Assembly: GCA_964489715.1 (NCBI GenBank)
Contig: CAZBAK010000044.1
Coordinates: forward strand, 1-14,073
DNA from: Tissierella_A sp964489715
GTDB taxonomy: Bacteria; Bacillota; Clostridia; Tissierellales; Tissierellaceae
Reading direction: 5' to 3'
DNA: 14,073 bases
Shown piece after piece: positions 1 through 5,505 of this stretch (positions are counted from its first letter, which is position 1; each line of letters begins with the position of its first letter). Below the pieces are notes generated by a model. The model was not told where the DNA came from. It searched no databases and saw only the letters and a program-made list of their open reading frames with translations. A program made the translations under genes and the position numbers.

Positions 1-462
1 GATAGATTATTTGAAAAGGCATCTATATATGAGTTGTCAGACTTAAAAAACTTTAGAAGAATACAAAGAAGGCAAAATATCAGAGTAAGTTTTACAAAGG
101 AGCTACTCTATACAGATGATGAAAAAATAATCAATAGTAAGATCTTAGATAAGGATATAGAGGAAGCCTTAGAAAGCATAGAAGATAGCTTTAAGGAAGG
201 TCTAATGCTGGATTTAAGTGCTGGTGGCCTGAAGCTTTCAATTAGGAAGAACTATGAAGTAGGTCAAAAGCTCCTATTTTTAATGGAGTTTAAAGGCGAA
301 AAGATGTTATTAAAGGGGAGAATAGTACATAAGGAATTAAACCTTGTTCCAAAAAACACTGTATACCTCTATGGTATAAAGTTTATAGGCATAAGAGAAA
401 ATCAAAAGGAAAAGATTATTAAACATTTATTTGTAATTATGCGGAAAAATAGGATCAAATAA
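1..462 (+). CDS. PilZ-domain (YcgR-like) c-di-GMP-binding flagellar protein, 5' end missing
   Basis: The frame is open from base 1, so this is the C-terminal 153 residues of a longer gene; the TTG at 34 is an internal codon rather than a convincing start. The PilZ signature is visible: RxxxR as R24-Q-N-I-R28 (visible numbering) and DxSxxG as D71-L-S-A-G-G76. These are the residues that bind cyclic di-GMP in this family. The missing N-terminal part is probably the YcgR-N domain found in clostridial and Bacillus homologues (YpfA/DgrA), which are about 210-230 aa. The gap between the two motifs is about 42 residues and rich in acidic residues, which looks longer than usual. The gene lies directly upstream of the motility sigma factor with one base between stop and next start, as is common in clostridial flagellar operons. 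The likely role is braking or tuning of flagellar rotation by c-di-GMP. The family call is firm; the exact partner is not known. Confidence 0.88.
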   Translation, partial: DRLFEKASIYELSDLKNFRRIQRRQNIRVSFTKELLYTDDEKIINSKILDKDIEEALESIEDSFKEGLMLDLSAGGLKLSIRKNYEVGQKLLFLMEFKGEKMLLKGRIVHKELNLVPKNTVYLYGIKFIGIRENQKEKIIKHLFVIMRKNRIK

Positions 463-463
463 A

Positions 464-1207
464 ATGAGGGATTTAATGCTGTATAAAGAACAGAGAAAAG
501 AAGAAGATATGGAAGAGTTAATAATAAAATATATTCCCCTAGTAAAGAGAATAGTAGCGAAGATAGACACTAGAAATAGGGAGTATGATGAGGATGATCT
601 ATTTAGTATAGGAATCATAGGACTTATTGATGCCCTTAAAAAATATGATGATAAAAAGGGAACTACCTTTGAAACCTATGCCCATATAAGGGTTAGGGGA
701 GCTATAATAGATGAACTTAGAAAGCTTGGTAAGGTATCTAGAAATAGAATAGACAAGTTAAATGCCTATTACAGGGAAAAGGAAAATCTTGAAATAGAAC
801 TTATGAGAACACCTACTGAGGCTGAGATATCGGAAGCTATGGAGATAGATAAAAAGGAATTATTTGAAATACATGAAACTGTAAATGACCTATCCCATAT
901 ATCTCTAGAGAGTGTATTGTTTTCCAATGAAGATGGAGATTTTGGAATTATAGACGTCTTAGAAGATAAGAGTGCAATCTCACCTCAGGATGAATTGATG
1001 AAGGATGAACAGACAGATCTCCTGACTCAGGCTATAGAGAGCTTAGATGAAAGAGAAAAGATAATACTAAATCTCTACTATGTAGAAGAACTTACCCTAA
1101 AGGAAATAGGACATATACTAGATATATCTATTCCCAGGGTTTCCCAGATCAATAGCAAGATACTTTTACAGCTAAGAGAAAACATTGAAAGGTTAGGAGA
1201 AAGATAA
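464..1207 (+). CDS. fliA: RNA polymerase sigma factor for flagellar genes (FliA/SigD)
   Basis: A 247-aa sigma-70 family factor of the FliA/WhiG/SigD class, which directs core RNA polymerase to late flagellar and chemotaxis promoters. Region 2 is at about residues 24-90, with YIPLVKRIVAKI, the DLFSIGIIGLIDALKKYD helix and TFETYAHIRVRGAIIDELRK. Region 3 follows at about 95-160. Region 4 is at about 190-240, with the helix-turn-helix ELTLKEIGHILDISIPRVSQ. The length matches B. subtilis SigD (about 254 aa). ATG 464 is preceded by AGGA at 451-454; later ATGs at 476 and 509 are possible but less well placed. The gene begins one base after the PilZ stop, and its TAA overlaps the ATG of the next gene (TAATG), implying coupled translation. 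The same order (sigD followed by ylxL/swrB) occurs in Bacillus, which supports the assignment. Confidence 0.95.
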   Translation: MRDLMLYKEQRKEEDMEELIIKYIPLVKRIVAKIDTRNREYDEDDLFSIGIIGLIDALKKYDDKKGTTFETYAHIRVRGAIIDELRKLGKVSRNRIDKLNAYYREKENLEIELMRTPTEAEISEAMEIDKKELFEIHETVNDLSHISLESVLFSNEDGDFGIIDVLEDKSAISPQDELMKDEQTDLLTQAIESLDEREKIILNLYYVEELTLKEIGHILDISIPRVSQINSKILLQLRENIERLGER

Positions 1208-1635
1208 TGTTTTATATACTTATGCTAGTGGGCATCATTCTTATAGCCTCTGGAGTATTTTTAGAAAAGAGATTTTCAAGTTCGGTTAAGAGTATACTAA
1301 GGGATAGGGCTAAGGAAAATAAAAAAGCTGAAGCTCCTAGTAGGGACATGGAAGTTATGCTCTTGGAAAAGAGGTTGGAAAAGCTGGAAGAAATGCTCTT
1401 TAACAAGTTGTTTCAAGAAGAAAAAACCAAGCAGACAGATGATTTAGGGGGCTTGGAACTTCCAGTGGAAGGGAGAATAGATGAGGAAGAAAAGATAAGG
1501 GCAGACTATTTACAGCAATATAGGCTTATAAAAAAGTATGAAGAAGAAAATAAGAGCCTAGATGAAATAGCAAGGCTCTTAGAGATGAACAAGGGGGAGG
1601 TAATCCTATTAAAAAGTTTATACAAAAATTTATAA
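1207..1635 (+). CDS. SwrB/YlxL-like membrane-anchored coiled-coil protein
   Basis: A 142-aa protein with one N-terminal membrane span (about residues 2-18, FYILMLVGIILIASGVF). A charged, probably coiled-coil stretch follows at about 25-75 (EVMLLEKRLEKLEEMLF), then an acidic linker. The C-terminal helical segment, about 100-142 with KSLDEIARLLEMNKGEVILL, resembles a short helix-turn-helix. This architecture and the position directly after sigD match SwrB (YlxL) of B. subtilis, which stimulates flagellar basal-body (FliP/export apparatus) maturation. Clostridial relatives are usually annotated as DUF6115. The ATG overlaps the sigma-factor stop by one base and has no strong separate ribosome binding site, so expression probably depends on re-initiation. 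Sequence conservation in this family is low; the call rests on topology, C-terminal pattern and synteny. Confidence 0.72.
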   Translation: MFYILMLVGIILIASGVFLEKRFSSSVKSILRDRAKENKKAEAPSRDMEVMLLEKRLEKLEEMLFNKLFQEEKTKQTDDLGGLELPVEGRIDEEEKIRADYLQQYRLIKKYEEENKSLDEIARLLEMNKGEVILLKSLYKNL

Positions 1636-1817
1636 GGGAAAAATTTTATGTATTTATACCTCTTGGTATTGGAATAATTATAAGTGCAATTATTATGAAT
1701 ATAAGCTATCAAGCTAAGATAAATCTAAATGTAGAGAAAAAGGCAAGAGAACTTGGAATGATATATCCCTATGAATTAAAGGTCATGGATGAAGAAGGAG
1801 ATAAAAAAGATGATTAG
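1608..1817 (+). CDS. Small single-span membrane protein in flagellar operon, probable ATT start
   Basis: A 69-codon frame that standard callers miss because it has no ATG, GTG or TTG before its membrane segment. Going upstream from ATT 1608, the frame meets TGA at 1563 with no conventional start between. A very strong Shine-Dalgarno run (GGGGGAGG, 1593-1600) sits 7 bases before the ATT. The encoded protein has a basic N-terminus (KKFIQKFIREK), one hydrophobic span (FIPLGIGIIISAIIMNIS, about residues 16-33) and a charged tail (KARELGMIYPYELKVMDEEG). It overlaps the preceding gene by 28 bases and the following flgF-like gene by 8, which fits a coupled operon member. The function is not recognised. 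An alternative is that a sequencing difference removed a normal start codon, or that translation begins at an internal ATG (1695), which would lose the membrane span. Confidence 0.6.
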   Translation: MKKFIQKFIREKFYVFIPLGIGIIISAIIMNISYQAKINLNVEKKARELGMIYPYELKVMDEEGDKKDD

Positions 1818-2571
1818 AACTATACACACAGTAAATAGAAGTATGAATGTTTTGCAAAAGAGACAGGAAAACACCAGTGGTAACATAGCTAACTCTAATA
1901 CTTCAGGCTATAAGTTTAAGTCTATAATGCAGAGTACTTTAGAGCCTCATGAAATGATCAACTATTCTGGAGGAATAAATAGGGATAAGAGACAGGTCCT
2001 GGGAGAGTTTATATTTGGAAATCAAGTAGATGAATCCATTACAAATACCTCCAATGGAACTCCCTATGAAACAGGTAACTTTACAGATTTTTCCATACAG
2101 GGAGAAGGACTCTTTACCCTGCAACTGGCTAATGGAGAAAGAGGATACACTAGAAATGGTAATTTTACAATAAGTGAAGATGGAAGCCTAGTTACCCAGT
2201 CGGGAGATATAGTTCTTGGCATAGGAGCGGATAATACAGGACCCATACTACCAATATTTATAAATCCTGAAACTAAATTAGACCACACAGGGGCCTTTGT
2301 AGATTATGGTGCCAGACTTTTGATAACTGATCCAAATAGTTTAAATGATTTGAGAGATAGAGGAGACACTGTATTTACAGCCACAGGAAATGGCACTCCT
2401 TTAGATGGAGCCAATGTAATGCAGAATTATTTAGAATCATCAAATGTAGACTTTACAAAAGAGATAATAGATATGATCCAAGTTTCAAGAGAATTTGAAT
2501 CCAATCAAAAGATGATTCAAGCAGCTGATGAGACCTTGTCAAAGGCTGTTAATGAAATAGGCAGACTATAG
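1810..2571 (+). CDS. flgF: Flagellar hook-basal body (distal/proximal rod) protein, FlgF/FlhO-like
   Basis: A 253-aa member of the FlgF/FlgG/FlgE axial protein family, exported through the flagellar type III apparatus to form the rod. The N-terminal signature is near residues 15-35 (ENTSGNIANSNTSGYK). The central FlgE/F/G-like domain includes FSIQGEGLFTLQ and YTRNGNF. The C-terminal Flg_bbr_C helix runs from about residue 210 (LESSNVDFTKEIIDMIQVSR) to the end. The start is set at ATG 1810, 9 bases after AAGGAG (1795-1800), because this gives the family's normal short N-terminus. The ATG at 1789 would add seven residues and lies upstream of that ribosome binding site. The gene overlaps the end of the small membrane ORF. 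It pairs with the following paralogue, as FlhO pairs with FlhP in Bacillus. Confidence 0.9.
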   Translation: MIRTIHTVNRSMNVLQKRQENTSGNIANSNTSGYKFKSIMQSTLEPHEMINYSGGINRDKRQVLGEFIFGNQVDESITNTSNGTPYETGNFTDFSIQGEGLFTLQLANGERGYTRNGNFTISEDGSLVTQSGDIVLGIGADNTGPILPIFINPETKLDHTGAFVDYGARLLITDPNSLNDLRDRGDTVFTATGNGTPLDGANVMQNYLESSNVDFTKEIIDMIQVSREFESNQKMIQAADETLSKAVNEIGRL

Positions 2572-2584
2572 GGGGTAGACATAG

Positions 2585-3355
2585 ATGTATAATGTTTTAA
2601 GCGTAAACAAAAGTGGTATGAAGGCCAATCAAAGAAAGATGGATGGAGTAGCCCATGACCTGGCCAATGTAAATACCCATGGCTACAAGAGAAAGGAAAT
2701 AAACTTTGAGGAGTTAAGATTTAGAGAGGTTGAGGGAGATGTACTAAAGTCCCAAAGAGCTGAAGATCTTGGCTTAAATATGGGAACAAGGTCTGGTCAA
2801 ACAAAGACAACTTTTAATCAGGGCTCCATAACTCCTAGTAGCGAAAAATTCAATATGGCTATTACAGGTGAAGGCTTCTTTGGTGTAAGAGATGAGAATG
2901 GGAATCTTATGTTAACTAGAAATGGTAATTTTCATCAGGACAATGATGGTAGAGTTTCAGATGAATTTGGCTATCCTCTAGAGATGGAGACCTACCTGCC
3001 TTTTGGAGATTGGACTGGAGAAATAAGCATATCTAAGACAGGGGAAATAGCCAGTGTTGGAGAGGGCCAGCCCAGAATTCTAGGAAGAGTTATCCTATAT
3101 AAGGTGGACAATCCTCACGAGCTTATTTCCCTAGGAGAAGGGCACTATGTAGGATACGATAATGCTAGACTTAGAAATTCCATAGATGATGAAGGTTTTG
3201 GAGATATAAATCAGTTCTTCTTAGAGGAATCAAATGTAGAGATGACTAAGAGCATGGTGGACATGATAACAACTCAAAGAGCTTATTCTATGAATGCCAA
3301 GGCTCTACAGACTACAGATGAAATAATGACTCTGATAAATAACATTAAGAGATAA
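2585..3355 (+). CDS. flgG: Flagellar basal-body rod protein, FlgG/FlhP-like
   Basis: A 256-aa axial protein paralogous to its upstream neighbour. The N-terminal bb_rod motif is at about residues 25-36 (HDLANVNTHGYKRKEINF). The central motif ITGEGFFGVRDENG and the TRNGNFHQD strand follow, and the C-terminal Flg_bbr_C segment begins near residue 212 (EESNVEMTKSMVDMITTQRA). Such proteins polymerise in the periplasm-equivalent space and cell wall as the rod linking the basal body to the hook. A GGGGGT run near 2571-2576 lies about 8 bases before the ATG, and the gene starts 13 bases after the previous stop. It is the last gene of the flagellar block and is followed by a long hairpin. The assignment between FlgF and FlgG within the pair follows gene order and is less certain than the family call. 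Confidence 0.9.
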   Translation: MYNVLSVNKSGMKANQRKMDGVAHDLANVNTHGYKRKEINFEELRFREVEGDVLKSQRAEDLGLNMGTRSGQTKTTFNQGSITPSSEKFNMAITGEGFFGVRDENGNLMLTRNGNFHQDNDGRVSDEFGYPLEMETYLPFGDWTGEISISKTGEIASVGEGQPRILGRVILYKVDNPHELISLGEGHYVGYDNARLRNSIDDEGFGDINQFFLEESNVEMTKSMVDMITTQRAYSMNAKALQTTDEIMTLINNIKR

Positions 3356-3360
3356 GATCT

Positions 3361-3414
3361 AGAAGAGGTTTTTTAGATAGGATTAAGCTGCCTATCTAAA
3401 AGATCTCTTTTGAT
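3361..3414 (+). terminator. Intrinsic terminator closing the flagellar operon
   Basis: An 11-bp perfect stem pairs TTTTAGATAGG (3371-3381) with CCTATCTAAAA (3391-3401) around a 9-base loop. The stem can extend imperfectly outward (AGAAGAGGTT at 3361-3370 against AGATCTCTTT at 3401-3410). A short T-rich stretch follows. It begins six bases after the flgG stop and lies ahead of an unrelated gene, so it most likely ends flagellar transcription. Confidence 0.75.
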
Positions 3415-3438
3415 ATATAAATTGTTAAAAAAGCTATA
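3410..3438 (+). promoter_or_regulatory. Possible sigma-A promoter for the hydrolase gene
   Basis: TTGATA (3410-3415) and GCTATA (3433-3438) are separated by 17 bases, just downstream of the terminator and 25 bases before the hydrolase start. The -10 box is a weak match. In such AT-rich DNA a chance match is possible, but a promoter is expected here since the terminator separates the gene from the flagellar operon. Confidence 0.35.
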
Positions 3439-3463
3439 GCAAATAAAAATTGGAGGAAGATAT

Positions 3464-4228
3464 ATGTTAGAATCAAAATTTATTAAAAGAGAAAGACATC
3501 TTATAGGGGATATACCTGTTTTAAGACTCATACCAAGGGATACAGAGGAGCCCTTTAAGACTATAGTATTTTACCATGGATGGTCTTCTTCAAAAGAAGT
3601 TCAGCTTATGAGAGGAATGATCTTGGCAAGCTTTGGCTATCAGGTTATACTTCCAGATTCAGTTAATCATGGAGAAAGAGGTATAGTAGACTATGAAGAT
3701 CCAGAAAGTGTTGTAGGGTATTTTTGGCCTACAATTTTAAAGAATATGGAAGAGTATGAAAAGATAAGAGATCATATAGTAGAGAACTTTTCTGGGGATA
3801 GGGATAGACTGGCAGTAATGGGCAACTCCATGGGAGGCTTTACAGCATCAGGCATATTTACCTACAATCCTGAAGTAAGGTCACTTACAATGTTAAATGG
3901 ATCTGGTAATTGGACAGGTGCAAACTTTATTTTCAAAGAATTAGTTCCAGGAGAACTTCCTGACTGGTTAAAGGAAGAGGAAAAAAAGATAGGCCTTATA
4001 GATCCAATGAATCATTTGGAAAAGATAAAAGACAGACCTCTCTTAATCCTTCACGGCTCAGCAGACAGCGTAGTAGATATAAGCAGCCAAAGGGAATTCT
4101 ATGGAAAAGCACAAGACCTTTATAGTGATAAGAGTAGGATTGACATGATAGAGTACAAAAACCTAAACCACATAGTATCAACCAATATGATGGAAGAAAC
4201 AGTCAAATGGCTAGAGAAATTCATGTAG
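3464..4228 (+). CDS. Alpha/beta hydrolase, prolyl-oligopeptidase/dienelactone-hydrolase-like
   Basis: A 254-aa cytoplasmic serine hydrolase with no signal peptide or membrane span. The oxyanion-hole strand FYHGW is at 36-40. The nucleophile elbow GNSMGG gives Ser122. The acid loop HGSADSVV gives Asp201, and the terminal LNHIVS gives His236, so all three catalytic residues are in the standard order. The lid-like region DSVNHGERGIVDYEDPESV (about 65-83) is typical of esterases annotated as YitV-like or dienelactone-hydrolase-like. The substrate cannot be told from sequence. GGAGGA (3451-3456) precedes the ATG by 7 bases. The gene is probably monocistronic, flanked by the flagellar terminator and by a palindromic repeat. 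The last two codons and the stop (TTC ATG TAG) overlap the edge of the first repeat unit, which therefore appears to supply the termination codon. Confidence 0.85.
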   Translation: MLESKFIKRERHLIGDIPVLRLIPRDTEEPFKTIVFYHGWSSSKEVQLMRGMILASFGYQVILPDSVNHGERGIVDYEDPESVVGYFWPTILKNMEEYEKIRDHIVENFSGDRDRLAVMGNSMGGFTASGIFTYNPEVRSLTMLNGSGNWTGANFIFKELVPGELPDWLKEEEKKIGLIDPMNHLEKIKDRPLLILHGSADSVVDISSQREFYGKAQDLYSDKSRIDMIEYKNLNHIVSTNMMEETVKWLEKFM

Positions 4229-4247
4229 GGGAGGTCAGAGACCTCCC
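4225..4247. repeat. GTAGGGG palindromic repeat, copy 1
   Basis: A 23-base unit starting GTAGGGG with the palindrome GGGAGGTC / GACCTCCC around AGA. It overlaps the stop codon of the hydrolase gene. Copy 2 follows with a 34-base period, the spacer being GGAATTTATAT. Confidence 0.85.
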
Positions 4248-4258
4248 GGAATTTATAT

Positions 4259-4281
4259 GTAGGGGAGATCTAAGACCTCCC
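4259..4281. repeat. GTAGGGG palindromic repeat, copy 2
   Basis: The second unit starts exactly 34 bases after the first. Arms GGGAGATCT / AGACCTCCC contain one mismatch that is a G-U wobble when transcribed from the minus strand. Confidence 0.85.
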
Positions 4282-4292
4282 GGCATTTAATT

Positions 4293-4314
4293 ATGGGACT
4301 CCTCCCGCTTATAT
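4293..4314. repeat. Degenerate palindromic repeat unit (partial)
   Basis: A third unit would be expected 34 bases after copy 2, at 4293. What is seen is a shortened version, ATGGGACTCCTCCCGC followed by TTATAT, which keeps the CTCCC end and the spacer-like TTATAT but has lost most of the left arm. I read it as a decayed copy with an internal deletion; chance similarity is possible. Confidence 0.45.
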
Positions 4315-4456
4315 CATAATAAAAACCTATTGAAATAAATTCTGAAAAACCTCCTTCCATAAAAGGAAAAACACCTTTTATAAGTCAGGCCTTATTTTCA
4401 AAATTTATTCCAATAGGATAAGACATCAAGCTAATAGGTTGATCTTTTATTATAGA
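4314..4456. repeat. MITE-like imperfect inverted-repeat element
   Basis: A noncoding element of about 143 bases that folds on itself. Inner arms of 23 bases (4326-4348 and 4395-4417) pair with two mismatches. Between them is a perfect 8-bp hairpin, ATAAAAGG (4359-4366) with CCTTTTAT (4374-4381). Outside them, ATAATAAAA (near 4316-4324) pairs with TTTTATTAT (near 4445-4453), and AACCTATT can instead pair with a second AATAGGTT at 4433-4440, so the right arm contains a duplicated block. No ORF is present. It sits inside an array of palindromic repeats in a convergent intergenic region. It may be a miniature inverted-repeat element, or a large bidirectional terminator structure. The ends are approximate and I could not identify a target-site duplication. 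Confidence 0.5.
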
Positions 4457-4476
4457 AATTTGTATGGAATTTATAA

Positions 4477-4499
4477 GTAGGGGAGATCTCTGACCTCCC
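4477..4499. repeat. GTAGGGG palindromic repeat, copy 3
   Basis: The unit has arms GGGAGATC / GACCTCCC around TCT (one mismatch) and is preceded by the spacer-like GGAATTTATAA. It is the first unit after the MITE-like element. Confidence 0.85.
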
Positions 4500-4510
4500 A
4501 GAATTTATAT

Positions 4511-4533
4511 GTAGGGGAGATCTGAGATCTCCC
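4511..4533. repeat. GTAGGGG palindromic repeat, copy 4
   Basis: This unit starts 34 bases after copy 3 and has a perfect palindrome, GGGAGATCT / AGATCTCCC. It is followed by CTCCTTTTATTTTT, so on the + strand it could act as an intrinsic terminator for read-through from the hydrolase side. Confidence 0.85.
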
Positions 4534-4547
4534 GCTCCTTTTATTTT

Positions 4548-4841
4548 TCATATGGCTATAAATCCCAATAAATATAGAAATGTAACTATATTAAAAATAA
4601 GCAGCAGTGGCAGGCCTATTTTGAACTTCCATTTTTTTGTCTTGTGTTTGAAGCTTCTCATGCCTAGTATGGAGCCTAGGGATCCGCCTAGGAATGAGAT
4701 CATTAGTAGGAAGGATTCTGGTATTCTATATTCTTTTTTTATTGCCCTTCTCTTATCTATAAGAAAGCATAAAAAACTTAGGCTGTTTAAGAGTATTAGG
4801 TAAATATATATAAAATCCTTTGAAAAAAATTGACTCTTCAT
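4548..4841 (-). CDS. DUF1294 family small membrane protein
   Basis: A 97-aa protein with three likely membrane spans (about residues 8-27, 41-58 and 74-96). The DUF1294 signature is clear: a DKRRAIKKEYRIPES segment after the first span, then FLGGSLGSILGM, then FKHKTKKWKFK before the last span. The function of DUF1294 proteins is unknown. The start is placed at 4841 because AAGGAG lies 8 bases upstream on the minus strand and because a consensus promoter -10 box occupies 4876-4881, which excludes the TTG further upstream. The gene is convergent with the hydrolase and divergent from the formate dehydrogenase operon. No functional link to either is evident. Confidence 0.85.
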   Translation of the reverse strand: MKSQFFSKDFIYIYLILLNSLSFLCFLIDKRRAIKKEYRIPESFLLMISFLGGSLGSILGMRSFKHKTKKWKFKIGLPLLLIFNIVTFLYLLGFIAI

Positions 4842-4875
4842 ATGGTATTCTCCTTTTCTAAAAGCTTGTCTTTTC

Positions 4876-4904
4876 AATATACAGGGATTTTATAGAGATG
4901 TCAA
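4876..4904 (-). promoter_or_regulatory. Sigma-A promoter for the DUF1294 gene
   Basis: On the minus strand, TTGACA (4904-4899) and TATATT (4881-4876) are separated by exactly 17 bases, a near-perfect housekeeping promoter. It lies 34 bases upstream of the chosen start at 4841, giving a short leader that contains the AAGGAG ribosome binding site. Confidence 0.75.
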
Positions 4905-4930
4905 AAACTTTGTTAAAAGATTAATATAGT

Positions 4931-4959
4931 TTGTATATTTGGATAATTTAGAGTATTAT
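4931..4959 (+). promoter_or_regulatory. Probable sigma-A promoter of the formate dehydrogenase operon
   Basis: TTGTAT (4931-4936) and TATTAT (4954-4959) with a 17-base spacer lie 37 bases upstream of the first gene. An overlapping alternative, TTGTTA (4910-4915) with TATATT (4934-4939), has an 18-base spacer. No riboswitch or obvious operator palindrome is visible in this 155-base divergent region, so operon control at this point is not evident. Confidence 0.5.
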
Positions 4960-4996
4960 ATAAGTAGAAATATAAAGTAAATTAGGAGGTTATTTA

Positions 4997-5482
4997 ATGG
5001 AATTTGTCTTTGATAGAGAAGAAAATAAGGAAAATATTGAGAAGCTGGAAATCTTTATGCAAGAAAATAAAGATAAGCCAGGTTCTCTAATGCCTATAAT
5101 GCAAAAAACTCAGGAAATATTTGGTTATCTTCCTCTGGAAATGCTACAGTTGATTTCTAGAAGAACAATGGCACCACTATCAGATATATATGGTGTTGCT
5201 ACATTCTATTCTCAATTCTCTTTTATTCCCATAGGTGAATACAAGATAAATGTATGCCTTGGTACAGCTTGCTATGTAAAGGGAGCTCAGGGAATTATGG
5301 AGGAGCTGGAAAAGGAACTAGAGATAAAGCATGGAGAAACTACTCCTGACCTAAAGTTTTCCATAGTAGAGGCTAGATGTATAGGAGATTGTGGACTAGC
5401 TCCAGTATTTACTATAAATGATGATGTATATCCACACGTGAATAAGAAAGATGTAAAAAAAATATTAAAAAAATATAGATAG
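4997..5482 (+). CDS. nuoE: NuoE/HylC-like [2Fe-2S] subunit of a formate dehydrogenase complex
   Basis: A 161-aa thioredoxin-like ferredoxin subunit of the complex I 24-kDa family. The [2Fe-2S] ligands are Cys87 and Cys92 (CLGTAC) and Cys128 and Cys132 (RCIGDC). The N-terminal helical part carries the family motifs SLMPIMQKTQEIFGYLP and YGVATFYSQF. In bifurcating hydrogenases and formate dehydrogenases this subunit (HydC/HylC) passes electrons to the flavin subunit. The ribosome binding site AGGAGG (4984-4989) is 7 bases before the ATG. It is the first gene of an eight-gene operon, with the NuoF-like partner 23 bases downstream. No membrane subunits of complex I are present, so a soluble cytoplasmic complex is inferred. 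The name hylC would be equally apt. Confidence 0.92.
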   Translation: MEFVFDREENKENIEKLEIFMQENKDKPGSLMPIMQKTQEIFGYLPLEMLQLISRRTMAPLSDIYGVATFYSQFSFIPIGEYKINVCLGTACYVKGAQGIMEELEKELEIKHGETTPDLKFSIVEARCIGDCGLAPVFTINDDVYPHVNKKDVKKILKKYR

Positions 5483-5505
5483 ATAGATAAAATGGAGGTG
5501 CGTTT

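Noticed and set aside
1789..1809. Upstream ATG as start of the flgF-like gene
   Set aside because: The AAGGAG ribosome binding site lies inside this segment and is correctly spaced for ATG 1810, which also gives the usual family N-terminus.
4225..4533. CRISPR array
   Set aside because: Units are palindromes with a constant AT-rich spacer (GGAATTTATAT) repeated in each unit, not unique spacers, and no cas genes are present.
4552..4803. 83-aa + strand ORF
   Set aside because: Antisense shadow of the DUF1294 gene, which has family motifs, a strong promoter and a ribosome binding site on the minus strand.
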